From: Rubrivirga sp.
GTDB lineage: Bacteria; Bacteroidota; Rhodothermia; Rhodothermales; Rubricoccaceae
Direction: 5' to 3'
DNA: 6,947 bases
Assembly (NCBI GenBank): GCA_012269805.1
Contig: JAAXJP010000666.1
Span: forward strand, 1 to 6,947
Shown here: in pieces, positions 1-5,918 of the stretch
Layout: the number at the start of each line of letters is the position of its first letter
How positions within the stretch are numbered: position 1 is the first letter of the stretch
Program-made: the position numbers and the translations under genes
The notes under the pieces: model-generated
What the model saw: the letters and a program-made list of their open reading frames with translations, nothing else
The model's database searches: none
Told to the model about the DNA's origin: nothing

Positions 1-351
1 GCCGTCCACCTCGCCTTCAGCGAGCTCCGCCGGAAGCGGTGGGAGGACGTCCCGCTCGACGCCGTCGTTGCCGACCCGCCCTCGACGCCCGAGCCGACGG
101 CCGACGTCTCGATGGCCAACGCCGAGGCCGTCGCCCTCGTCCGCCGCCTCATCGCCGACGAGCTCACCGAGCGGCAGTCGACGGCGCTCACGGCTGTGCT
201 CAACGGGATGCCGCTCGATGAGGTCGCCCGCCGGATGGACACGAACCGGAACGCGCTCTACAAGCTCCTCCACGACGCTCGCCTCAAGCTCCGCAAGGCG
301 TTCGAGGCTCGCGGCCTCACGCCTGACGACCTCCTCGACGACGGCGCCTAG
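1..351 (+). CDS. ECF-type RNA polymerase sigma factor, C-terminal part (5' end outside window)
   Basis: The frame is open from the first base to the TAG at 349-351, giving 116 residues with no start in the window, so the gene is truncated at its 5' side. The first residues (AVHLAFSELRRKRW) look like the end of sigma region 2.4. A Pro/Asp-rich linker follows at about residues 20-37, then region 4 at about 40-105. Region 4 has the LTERQ entry (55-59), the helix-turn-helix stretch PLDEVARRMDTNRNALYKLL and the basic helix HDARLKLRKAF, which resemble sigma-70 region 4 contacting the -35 element. Such proteins direct RNA polymerase to a small regulon. The next gene encodes a zinc-finger protein that fits as its anti-sigma factor, supporting the call. 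An internal ATG at 112 is not a credible start because the conserved region 2.4 lies upstream of it. The ECF subgroup and regulon cannot be told from this fragment. Confidence 0.88.
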   Translation, partial: AVHLAFSELRRKRWEDVPLDAVVADPPSTPEPTADVSMANAEAVALVRRLIADELTERQSTALTAVLNGMPLDEVARRMDTNRNALYKLLHDARLKLRKAFEARGLTPDDLLDDGA

Positions 352-395
352 CCCGCGGGGTAAGCCGCTAGGTGCTCTCGGCGTCTACGTTCGCC

Positions 396-674
396 ATGAC
401 CCTCACGCCCGACGTCCTCCGCCTCCTCGTCGCCAAGGCGCTCGCCTCGCGGGCCGACGAGATGTCGTGCGGCGAGTGCGACGCCCGGCTTGACCACTTT
501 GCCGAGATGTCGCTGGCCGGGCGCGACGCCGCCGAGGCGTTGCCGCTCGTCGAGGAGCACCTCGAGGGGTGCCCCGGGTGCCGGGAGGAGTTCGAGGCGC
601 TGATGCACGTTCTCCGCGTGGCCGAGCGGGAGGGGCGGCCGTGGTGGCGCCGGCTGCTCGCGCGGCGGGCGTAG
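396..674 (+). CDS. Zinc-finger anti-sigma factor (ZAS-like), cytoplasmic
   Basis: A 92-residue protein whose likely role is to bind and hold inactive the sigma factor encoded 44 bases upstream. With the ATG at 396 it has Cys25 and Cys28, then His55-x3-Cys59-x2-Cys62 within HLEGCPGCREEFEAL. That is the zinc-ligand pattern of ZAS-type anti-sigma domains and putative zinc-finger proteins. There is no transmembrane segment, so unlike membrane-anchored anti-sigmas it should be soluble and may sense redox or metal state through the Cys/His cluster; that sensing role is inference. The C-terminus is short, with two Trp and a basic tail (residues 81-92). A GTG at 372 in the same frame would add eight residues. 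I prefer the ATG because LTPDVLRLLVAKAL then forms a natural N-terminal helix, but no ribosome binding site decides the matter. Confidence 0.8.
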   Translation: MTLTPDVLRLLVAKALASRADEMSCGECDARLDHFAEMSLAGRDAAEALPLVEEHLEGCPGCREEFEALMHVLRVAEREGRPWWRRLLARRA

Positions 675-708
675 TCCGCGGGGCCGTTACCCACGTGGGA
701 ACAGGGTC

Positions 709-1137
709 ATGCGGAGGCGGTACCGGCCCGAACCCGCCCCCGCTCCTGTGGCTCACGACCACCCCCCGGGCTCCCCGTCCCCGCTGGAGGACCTCGCGCT
801 CCTCACCCTCGTCGTCGCCCACGGGACCGACGCCGACCTCGATCCGCGCGAGACCCGCGTCCTCGTCCGGCAGCTGGACCTGCTGGCGGACGCGTTCGGG
901 GAGGCGGCGAGTGGGGAGGACCTGAGCCACCTTGTGGAGGACGCCGTCTCGGCGTACGGGGAGATCAGCGTCGTCGAGCTCGACGCGGTCGTCCTCCGCC
1001 TCCGCGAGGCGCTCGACCCGGATACGCTGGCCCGGGCTCACGCGGCCCTCGTCCGGGTCGCCGAGGCGGACGAGGTCGTCCACACGATGGAGGCCACGTT
1101 CCTCCGTCACCTCGCGCAGGCTTGGGAGTTGGACTGA
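709..1137 (+). CDS. TerB-like helical domain protein
   Basis: A 142-residue protein with a Pro-rich, low-complexity N-terminus (about 1-25) and a helical domain from about 27 to the end. Two similar acidic motifs frame the domain: AHGTDADLDPRE (37-48) and AEADEVVHTMEATF (118-131). Both resemble the 'A.ADG.i...E' pattern of TerB/DjlA-N domains, which are all-alpha and may bind metal through such acidic residues. There are no membrane segments. TerB-like proteins occur in tellurite-resistance operons and in many stress and membrane-linked contexts; their biochemical role is unsettled. It lies 34 bases after the anti-sigma gene on the same strand, so it may be co-transcribed or belong to the sigma regulon. 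The start is uncertain: the ATG at 709 is used, but a GTG at 748 would remove most of the disordered N-terminus. The family call is by motif only. Confidence 0.7.
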   Translation: MRRRYRPEPAPAPVAHDHPPGSPSPLEDLALLTLVVAHGTDADLDPRETRVLVRQLDLLADAFGEAASGEDLSHLVEDAVSAYGEISVVELDAVVLRLREALDPDTLARAHAALVRVAEADEVVHTMEATFLRHLAQAWELD

Positions 1138-1144
1138 CGCCGGG

Positions 1145-1185
1145 GGGCGCCTGATTTCCGGAGGCCGGTGGCCGGGGCGCCCGGC
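1145..1185 (+). promoter_or_regulatory. Possible alternative hairpins upstream of the amidase gene
   Basis: Between the TerB-like stop and the amidase start, GCCGGG (1171-1176) can pair with CCCGGC (1180-1185). Part of the same sequence, GGCGCCC (1176-1182), can instead pair with GGGCGCC (1145-1151), enclosing a small CCGG/CCGG hairpin (1158-1168). The two folds are mutually exclusive, as in an attenuator. No U-tract follows either one. In DNA this GC-rich such pairing often arises by chance, so this is only a candidate weak terminator or attenuator. Confidence 0.2.
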
Positions 1186-1221
1186 TGCAGGCATCTTCTC
1201 GGACCGCCACCGCCTGAGTCC

Positions 1222-2940
1222 GTGACCGACCGCCGCCGCTTTCTCGCCTCCGCCAGCGCACTCGCCATGGGCGCCGCTCTGCCCGCCTCGGCCGCGCTGC
1301 CGCCCCCCCTGGACGTGCACCGCCTGGGGCCCGGCGCGCCGCCCGACGGGCCGCGAGCGGACCTGACGGTCGACCAGCTCGAGGCGGCGGAGGCCGTCCA
1401 AGGCCTGTCGTTCTCGGCCGAGGACCGCGCGCTCATGCTCGACGACGTGGCCGAGCGTTTGGAGAGCCTCGCAGCGATCCGCGCGGCAGAGCCGCCGAAC
1501 AGCGTCCCGCCAGCCCTCACGCTCGACCTTACGCTGGGCGGCGACGAGCGGCCGGGGCCCGGGCCGGGCGCGGAGGTGCCGGTGCCGCGCGTCTCCGGCC
1601 GGCCCGCCAGCGACCGCGACCTCGCCTTCGCCTCGATCCCGGAGTTGGGCGCCCTGCTCCGCAGCGGCGCCGTCACGTCGGTCGAGTTGACCGAGCTGTC
1701 CCTCCGCCGGCTCCGCGAGTTCGACCCGACGCTCCAGGCTGTCGCCTCCACCGTCGAGGACCGAGCGCTTGAGACGGCCCGCGCTCGCGACCGCGAGCTG
1801 GCGGCGGGCGTCGACCGCGGGCCGCTCCACGGGATCCCGTACGGCGCGAAGGACCTGCTGGCCGCGCGCGGGGCGCCGACGACGTGGGGCGCCGAGCCGT
1901 ACCGCGACCAAGAGATCGACGGGGACGCCCTCGTCGTCCGCCGGCTAGAGCAGGCCGGCGCCGTGCTCGTGGCGAAGCTCACGCTCGGCGCGCTCGCGTG
2001 GGGCGACGTGTGGTTCGGCGGGACCACCAAGAACCCCTGGAACCCCGACCAGGGCGCGTCCGGGTCGAGCGCCGGGCCGGGCGCGGCCGTCGCCGCCGGG
2101 CTCGTCCCGTTCGCGATCGGGAGCGAGACGCTTGGCTCGATCGTGTCGCCCTCGACGCGAAACGGCGTGACCGGCCTCCGTCCGACGTTCGGACGCGTGC
2201 CCACCGACGGCGCGATGGCGCTCTCGTGGAGCATGGACAAGCTCGGCCCGATGACGCGCTCGGCCGTCGACGCCGCGCTCGTGTTCGACGCCATCCGCGG
2301 GCCAGTCTCGGGCGAGGACGCCGCGTTCCCGTTCCGCCCCGACACGCCGCTCTCCAGTCTTCGCGTCGGCACGATCGTCCCGGACGACGGCGACGACGAG
2401 GGCGCCGAGGCGGACCGGGCCACGATCGCCGTCCTCCGCCGCCTCGGCGTCTCGCCGGTCCGGGTCGAGCTCCCCGACGACCTCCCGGTCGACGCGCTCC
2501 GCCTGATTCTGGAGGCCGAGGCCGCCGCGGCGTTCGACGGGCTCACGCGGAGCCGCGGCACCGACCGGCTCGTCCGCCAGGAGCGGTACGCGTGGCCCAA
2601 CGTCTTCCGCCACGCCCGCCACATCCCGGCCGTCGAGTACATCAACGCCAACCGGATCCGGACGCAGCTCATGCGCGCCATGGCCGACCTCATGTCCCGG
2701 CTCGACGTGCTCGTGACGCCGAGCTTCGGGAACGCCGGCCTGCTCATCACGAACCTCACCGGTCACCCAGCCGTCGCGATCCCGAATGGCCTGTTCCCGG
2801 TGGAGGGGTCCGACGACCGGCGGCAGCCCCATTCGGTCACGTTCCTCAGCCCGCTGTGGGGCGAGCACCACGCCCTCCGGCTGGCCCACGCCGTCCAAGA
2901 GGCGACCGATTGGCACCGTCAGCGCCCGCCCGTGAGCTGA
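1222..2940 (+). CDS. Amidase-signature (AS) family hydrolase with Tat signal peptide
   Basis: A 572-residue serine hydrolase of the amidase-signature family, which cleaves amide bonds with a Lys-cisSer-Ser triad. The triad is visible: Lys210 in GIPYGAKDLL, Ser282 in GASGSSAGPG, and the nucleophile Ser306 in GSETLGSIVSPS. The two serines are 24 residues apart, as in fatty acid amide hydrolase (Ser217/Ser241). The classical GGSSGG and DTGGSIR motifs are altered, but in a way I recognise from a subfamily usually annotated simply as amidase. The N-terminus carries a Tat signal: DRRRFL at residues 3-8, a hydrophobic stretch, and a signal peptidase site after ASA (22-24). The enzyme is therefore probably exported folded. 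About 130 residues of extra N-terminal region, containing NSVPPAL, precede the core. The GTG at 1222 is chosen because it places the twin-arginine motif at the very N-terminus; the GTG at 1168 in the same frame would bury it behind 18 residues of Pro-rich sequence. The substrate is unknown. Confidence 0.9.
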   Translation: MTDRRRFLASASALAMGAALPASAALPPPLDVHRLGPGAPPDGPRADLTVDQLEAAEAVQGLSFSAEDRALMLDDVAERLESLAAIRAAEPPNSVPPALTLDLTLGGDERPGPGPGAEVPVPRVSGRPASDRDLAFASIPELGALLRSGAVTSVELTELSLRRLREFDPTLQAVASTVEDRALETARARDRELAAGVDRGPLHGIPYGAKDLLAARGAPTTWGAEPYRDQEIDGDALVVRRLEQAGAVLVAKLTLGALAWGDVWFGGTTKNPWNPDQGASGSSAGPGAAVAAGLVPFAIGSETLGSIVSPSTRNGVTGLRPTFGRVPTDGAMALSWSMDKLGPMTRSAVDAALVFDAIRGPVSGEDAAFPFRPDTPLSSLRVGTIVPDDGDDEGAEADRATIAVLRRLGVSPVRVELPDDLPVDALRLILEAEAAAAFDGLTRSRGTDRLVRQERYAWPNVFRHARHIPAVEYINANRIRTQLMRAMADLMSRLDVLVTPSFGNAGLLITNLTGHPAVAIPNGLFPVEGSDDRRQPHSVTFLSPLWGEHHALRLAHAVQEATDWHRQRPPVS

Positions 2941-3096
2941 TCGCGCCTGATGGTTCGCTGAGGAGTCGGGCCGAAACCTGCGATTCCAGGCGGGGGTCGG
3001 CGTTTCAGCGCATCCGAAGGTTCGGGGGGTGTGGTGAATGGGACTTGGGGGCGATCCTGGCCGTTGACGCCCTCCCCGGACCGATCCCTCCTCACC

Positions 3097-3270
3097 ATGC
3101 GCGCCTTCCTCCTGGCCGGACTGCTCATCGCGCTGGGCCTCTTCCTGCAAGCCTGCGACGACCCCGCCGCCGGCACGCTGTCGGTCGCCGACGCGCCGGA
3201 GGTCGCCGCCGACTGGGCCGCCTCCGCGTCATTGTGGGCCGACGAAGGCGACCTCCTGCTGGGCCCGTAA
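3097..3270 (+). CDS. Very small acidic lipoprotein, hypothetical
   Basis: A 57-residue protein with a lipoprotein signal peptide: Arg2, a hydrophobic core (about 4-17), and the lipobox-like LQAC with the lipidated cysteine at residue 20. The predicted mature part is only 38 residues, with eight Asp/Glu and no Lys or Arg. It would be an acidic membrane-tethered peptide of unknown function; no family is recognised. The ATG at 3097 is chosen because the signal peptide then begins at once. An upstream start at 3031 would add 22 residues that look like untranslated sequence. It stands alone 156 bases after the amidase stop, and that gap shows no convincing promoter (a lone TTGACG at 3064-3069 has no partner box). 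A strong hairpin follows about 50 bases after the stop. The gene is short, so chance coding is possible, but the lipobox argues for it. Confidence 0.58.
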   Translation: MRAFLLAGLLIALGLFLQACDDPAAGTLSVADAPEVAADWAASASLWADEGDLLLGP

Positions 3271-3321
3271 GCCCACGCATGTCGGAAGGGGAGAGGCCTC
3301 CGACCGTCCCTCCCCGATGCA

Positions 3322-3357
3322 GCGCGCCCCCGGTGGGGAAACCCGCCGGGGGCGCGC
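3322..3357. terminator. Long GC hairpin with GAAA tetraloop between convergent genes
   Basis: Bases 3322-3337 pair with 3342-3357 over 16 bp (15 Watson-Crick pairs and one T-G wobble at 3334/3345), closing on the loop GAAA, a GNRA tetraloop. It lies between the plus-strand lipoprotein stop (3270) and the minus-strand cyclophilin stop (3418), where a bidirectional terminator is expected. Neither side is followed by a run of T, so it is not a textbook intrinsic terminator. The rest of the gap 3271-3417 holds no gene. The GAAA loop reads as such only in the plus-strand transcript; the minus-strand copy has loop TTTC. Confidence 0.7.
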
Positions 3358-3417
3358 ATGCGTTCGGTCCGCCGGTCGGCGCCGCCCACGCGTGCGGCGC
3401 GGCGAGGGAGGCCGGGC

Positions 3418-3909
3418 TTAGGCGTCCGGCGCCTTCTCGATCGTGACCGAGGACATCGTGTCGCCTTGCCGGATCGCGTCGACCACGTCCTGGCCGTCCA
3501 CGACCTCGCCGAAGACCGTGTGGCGGCCGTTGAGGTGCGGCTGTGGGCTGTGCGTGATGAAAAACTGGCTCCCGTTCGTGTTGGGGCCAGCGTTCGCCAT
3601 CGAGATCACGCCCGCCTCGTGCGTGAGCGGGTTGTCGCGCGTCTCGTCCTCGAAGCGGTAGCCGGGGCCGCCCGAGCCAGTGCCGGTGGGGTCGCCGCCC
3701 TGGATCATGAAGTTCGAGATCACGCGGTGGAACGTGAGGCCGTCGTAGAACCCGTCCTTCGCGAGGGTCACGAAGTTGTTGACGGTCTTCGGGGCGTGCT
3801 GGGGGTGGAGGTCGAGGACGATGTCGCCGCGGTCGGTCGAGATCGTCGCACGGTACGTGGTGTCCGTGTCGATCTGCATCGCGGGCGGGGCGTCGTACTG
3901 CTGAGCCAT
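3418..3909 (-). CDS. Cyclophilin-type peptidyl-prolyl cis-trans isomerase
   Basis: A 163-residue single-domain cyclophilin that catalyses cis-trans isomerisation of peptide bonds before proline. The core runs from about residue 19 to 159. Conserved active-site residues are present: Arg62 in [19 protein letters not shown], Phe67, Gln70, and the NGSQFFIT segment (112-119) with Phe117. The position of cyclophilin A Trp121 is His125 ([12 protein letters not shown]), a substitution common in bacterial forms and associated with weak cyclosporin binding. There is no signal peptide or membrane segment, so it should act in the cytoplasm. The ATG at 3907-3909 is used; Met11 is a second possible start and would remove only a non-conserved leader. 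The gene follows the ABC exporter on the same strand with a 147-base gap, large enough for its own promoter, though I see no clear promoter boxes. The sequence before its start is C/T-rich and lacks a Shine-Dalgarno. Confidence 0.95.
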   Translation of the reverse strand: MAQQYDAPPAMQIDTDTTYRATISTDRGDIVLDLHPQHAPKTVNNFVTLAKDGFYDGLTFHRVISNFMIQGGDPTGTGSGGPGYRFEDETRDNPLTHEAGVISMANAGPNTNGSQFFITHSPQPHLNGRHTVFGEVVDGQDVVDAIRQGDTMSSVTIEKAPDA

Positions 3910-4040
3910 AGGGGAGGCGAGGTGAGTGTCGGAGAGAGGGTAGCCATGACCGGCCGCCGGGTCGAGCCAGCGACGATCGAGGGGTAGAATCGTACCGGGT
4001 CAGGGGGCGAGCGGTTCGGTCGGCGCCGGACCTCCGGGGA

Positions 4041-4063
4041 GGCCTGAGCCCCGGCGTCAGGCC
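4041..4063 (-). terminator. Possible weak hairpin overlapping the ABC exporter stop codon
   Basis: GGCCTGA (4041-4047) can pair with TCAGGCC (4057-4063), a 7-bp stem with a 9-base loop, lying across the stop codon of the ABC gene at 4057-4059. A second inverted repeat, CCTCC/GGAGG (4031-4035/4038-4042), is adjacent and would compete with it. No U-tract follows. It could weaken transcription into the cyclophilin gene, but the stem is short. Confidence 0.25.
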
Positions 4064-5844
4064 ACTTCGGTCGCCACGTCTTCGAGGTCACCCCCCGTCG
4101 CGAACTGGCGGGCGGCGAGGTCGGCGTAGAGGCCCCCGGCCGCCACCAACTCCGCGTGTGTGCCTTGTTCGACCACGCGGCCCCCGTCGAGCACCACGAT
4201 CCGGTCGGCGTCGCGGACGGTCGCCAGTCGGTGGGCGATGACGAACGACGTCCGCCCGACCATGAGCTCGGCGAGGGCCTCCTGGACGTGGGCCTCGGAG
4301 GCCGCGTCGAGCGCACTCGTGGCCTCGTCGAGGAGGAGGATCGGCGGGTCCTTGAGAAGCGCGCGCGCGATGGCGATCCGCTGGCGCTGGCCGCCCGACA
4401 GCTTGATGCCGCGCTCGCCGACGGGCGTGTCGTAGCCCTCCGGGAACGCCTCGATAAAGGCGTCGGCGTGGGCGGCGCGGGCGGCGGCCTCGACCTCGGC
4501 GTCGGACGCGTCGAGGCGGCCGTACCGGATGTTCTCCCGGAGCGTCACCCCGAACAGCTGGACGTCCTGCGCCACGAGCGCGACGGCCTCGCGGACGCTC
4601 CGGACGGTCGCGTCGCGGAGGTCGACCCCGTCGACCCGGACGGTACCGCGGTCGGGATCGTAGAACCGGGGGATCAGGTGGAGCAGCGTGGTCTTGCCGG
4701 CCCCGCTCGGGCCGACGAGCGCGACCGTCTCGCCGGGCGCCGCGCGCAGGGAGACGTCCCGGAGAACGGGCTGGCCGTCGGCGTAGGCGAAGCTCACGCC
4801 GTCGAGCACGACCTCACCGCGGACGTGGCCCAGGGGGCTCGCGTCCGGCTTCTCGACGATCTCGCTCTCGGTGTCCAGCAACTCGAAGAGCCGCTCCGAG
4901 GCGCCCGCCGCGCTCTGGAACGACGTGTAGAGCCGGCCCGCCCCCGACACGCTCCGGGCGATGTTCATGGCGTAGACGATAAACGCGACGAGCGCGCCCG
5001 CGGTGAGCCGGTCGGCCAGGACCTCGCGCCCGCCGAACCAGAAGATCACGACGAGCGCGACCGAGAACCCGAACCCTACGCCGGACCAGAACAACGCGAC
5101 GATCCAGGCCCGTCGCTTGGCCGTCCCGAACAAGGCCTCGACCGCGCCGCCGTAGCGCTCGACCTCGTACGGCTCGCGCGCGAACGCCTTCACCACGCGG
5201 ACGGCCGCGATCGACTCCTCGGCCACGGCCGTCGTCTCGGCGAGCCGGTCCTGGATCGTCCGCGAGAGCTGCCGCACGACGGCGCCGAACCGCCGCATGG
5301 CGAGCGCCACGGCCGGCACGACGGCGAAGATGACGATCGACAGCCGCCAGTTCAGGACCAGCATCACGCCGACGGACCCGACGAGGGTGAGGCCCAGCCG
5401 GAGCGTCTCCGCGAGGTCGCTCGTCGCGGCCGACTGGACCTTCGACACGTCGTTCGTGAGCCGGGACGTGATCTCGCCCGTCCGCTGGTCGGCGAAAAAG
5501 CGGAAGCCGAGCGAGTGGAGGTGCTCGTAGAGCCGCCGCCGGAGGTCGGTCACGACGCGCTCGCCGGTCCACTCCATGAGGTAGTTCCCGCCGAAGCCGA
5601 GGACGGCCTGGAGCGCGAACAGGCCCAGAAGCGCGACCGTCAACTGGTTGAGGCGCGTCGCGTTCTCGGCCTCGAAGACGGAGTCGAGCAGCCCCTGGAG
5701 CCCGAGCGGGACGACGAGCCCGACGGCCGTCGACAGCAGCGTGAGCGTGATGGCCACCGCCAGCCGGCCGCGGTAGGGCCGGGCGAACGCTAGGATCCGC
5801 CGGAGCGAGGCGAGGAGCGAGCGGGGGGGACGAGAGTCGGCCAT
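4057..5844 (-). CDS. ABC exporter half-transporter, fused permease and ATPase (MsbA/LmrA-like)
   Basis: A 595-residue type IV ABC exporter half-transporter that would work as a dimer in the inner membrane, using ATP to expel or flip a lipid or hydrophobic compound. The permease domain (about 1-320) has six likely membrane segments: near 25-50, 67-88, 148-165, 167-185, 246-270 and 282-300. It also has the family motif GEITSRLTNDV at 123-133. The ATPase domain (about 343-580) is intact: Walker A GPSGAGKTT (378-386), Q-loop Gln426, signature LSGGQ (482-486), Walker B ILLLDE (502-507) with catalytic Glu507, and switch His538. No key residue is missing, and the length is usual for the family. The ATG at 5842-5844 is chosen because the next residues lead directly into the elbow helix. 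The outer-membrane barrel gene lies 74 bases upstream on the same strand, separated by a hairpin. The substrate cannot be deduced; MsbA-like lipid flipping and drug export are both possible. Confidence 0.95.
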   Translation of the reverse strand: MADSRPPRSLLASLRRILAFARPYRGRLAVAITLTLLSTAVGLVVPLGLQGLLDSVFEAENATRLNQLTVALLGLFALQAVLGFGGNYLMEWTGERVVTDLRRRLYEHLHSLGFRFFADQRTGEITSRLTNDVSKVQSAATSDLAETLRLGLTLVGSVGVMLVLNWRLSIVIFAVVPAVALAMRRFGAVVRQLSRTIQDRLAETTAVAEESIAAVRVVKAFAREPYEVERYGGAVEALFGTAKRRAWIVALFWSGVGFGFSVALVVIFWFGGREVLADRLTAGALVAFIVYAMNIARSVSGAGRLYTSFQSAAGASERLFELLDTESEIVEKPDASPLGHVRGEVVLDGVSFAYADGQPVLRDVSLRAAPGETVALVGPSGAGKTTLLHLIPRFYDPDRGTVRVDGVDLRDATVRSVREAVALVAQDVQLFGVTLRENIRYGRLDASDAEVEAAARAAHADAFIEAFPEGYDTPVGERGIKLSGGQRQRIAIARALLKDPPILLLDEATSALDAASEAHVQEALAELMVGRTSFVIAHRLATVRDADRIVVLDGGRVVEQGTHAELVAAGGLYADLAARQFATGGDLEDVATEVA

Positions 5845-5851
5845 CGGCCTT

Positions 5852-5859
5852 CGAACCTA
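5852..5859 (-). promoter_or_regulatory. Weak candidate -7 box for the ABC exporter gene
   Basis: Read on the minus strand this is TAGGTTCG, one mismatch from the Bacteroidota -7 consensus TAnnTTTG. It lies just upstream of the ABC start codon and would give an almost leaderless mRNA. I do not see a matching -33 TTTG box, so it may be chance. Some promoter is plausible here because a hairpin separates this gene from the one upstream. Confidence 0.18.
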
Positions 5860-5886
5860 GCCCCGGTGGGCGAGGATTCCCGCCGG

Positions 5887-5918
5887 CCCCGCCCGCCTCG
5901 GTGCCGAGGCGGGCGGGG
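5887..5918 (-). terminator. Perfect GC hairpin directly after the barrel gene stop codon
   Basis: CCCCGCCCGCCTCGG (5887-5901) is the exact reverse complement of CCGAGGCGGGCGGGG (5904-5918), separated by two bases, so a stem of at least 14 bp with a four-base loop forms. The stop codon of the minus-strand barrel gene is at 5919-5921, so the hairpin starts with the first base after it. No run of U follows in the transcript. It probably ends or thins transcription before the ABC gene and may protect the mRNA 3' end. Confidence 0.65.

Noticed and set aside
2062..2149. Amidase possibly inactive because the GGSSGG and DTGGSIR motifs are altered
   Set aside because: The two serines, their spacing of 24 residues and the lysine are all kept, and the altered motifs are those of a known subfamily.
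1107..2759. Long open frame on the minus strand opposite the amidase gene, with similar ones at 403-1911 and 1945-3150
   Set aside because: High-GC codon bias leaves few stops in the opposite frames. The translations are Arg/Ser/Pro/Gly-rich with no domain, while the plus-strand frame has the amidase triad and Tat signal.
3064..3069. TTGACG as a -35 promoter box for the lipoprotein gene
   Set aside because: No -10 box lies at a suitable distance, and the start codon follows only about 28 bases later.
1884..3446. 520-codon plus-strand frame running out of the amidase gene through the lipoprotein gene
   Set aside because: It is Arg/Pro-rich, crosses two genes and the intergenic hairpin, and shows no recognisable domain.
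3358..3987. Plus-strand frame opposite the cyclophilin gene
   Set aside because: The minus strand encodes an unmistakable cyclophilin over the same bases.
4156..5793. 545-codon open frame on the plus strand across the ABC exporter gene
   Set aside because: It is the shadow of a gene with all ABC motifs on the minus strand; its product is a low-complexity Asp/Arg/Glu/Val-rich sequence with no motif.
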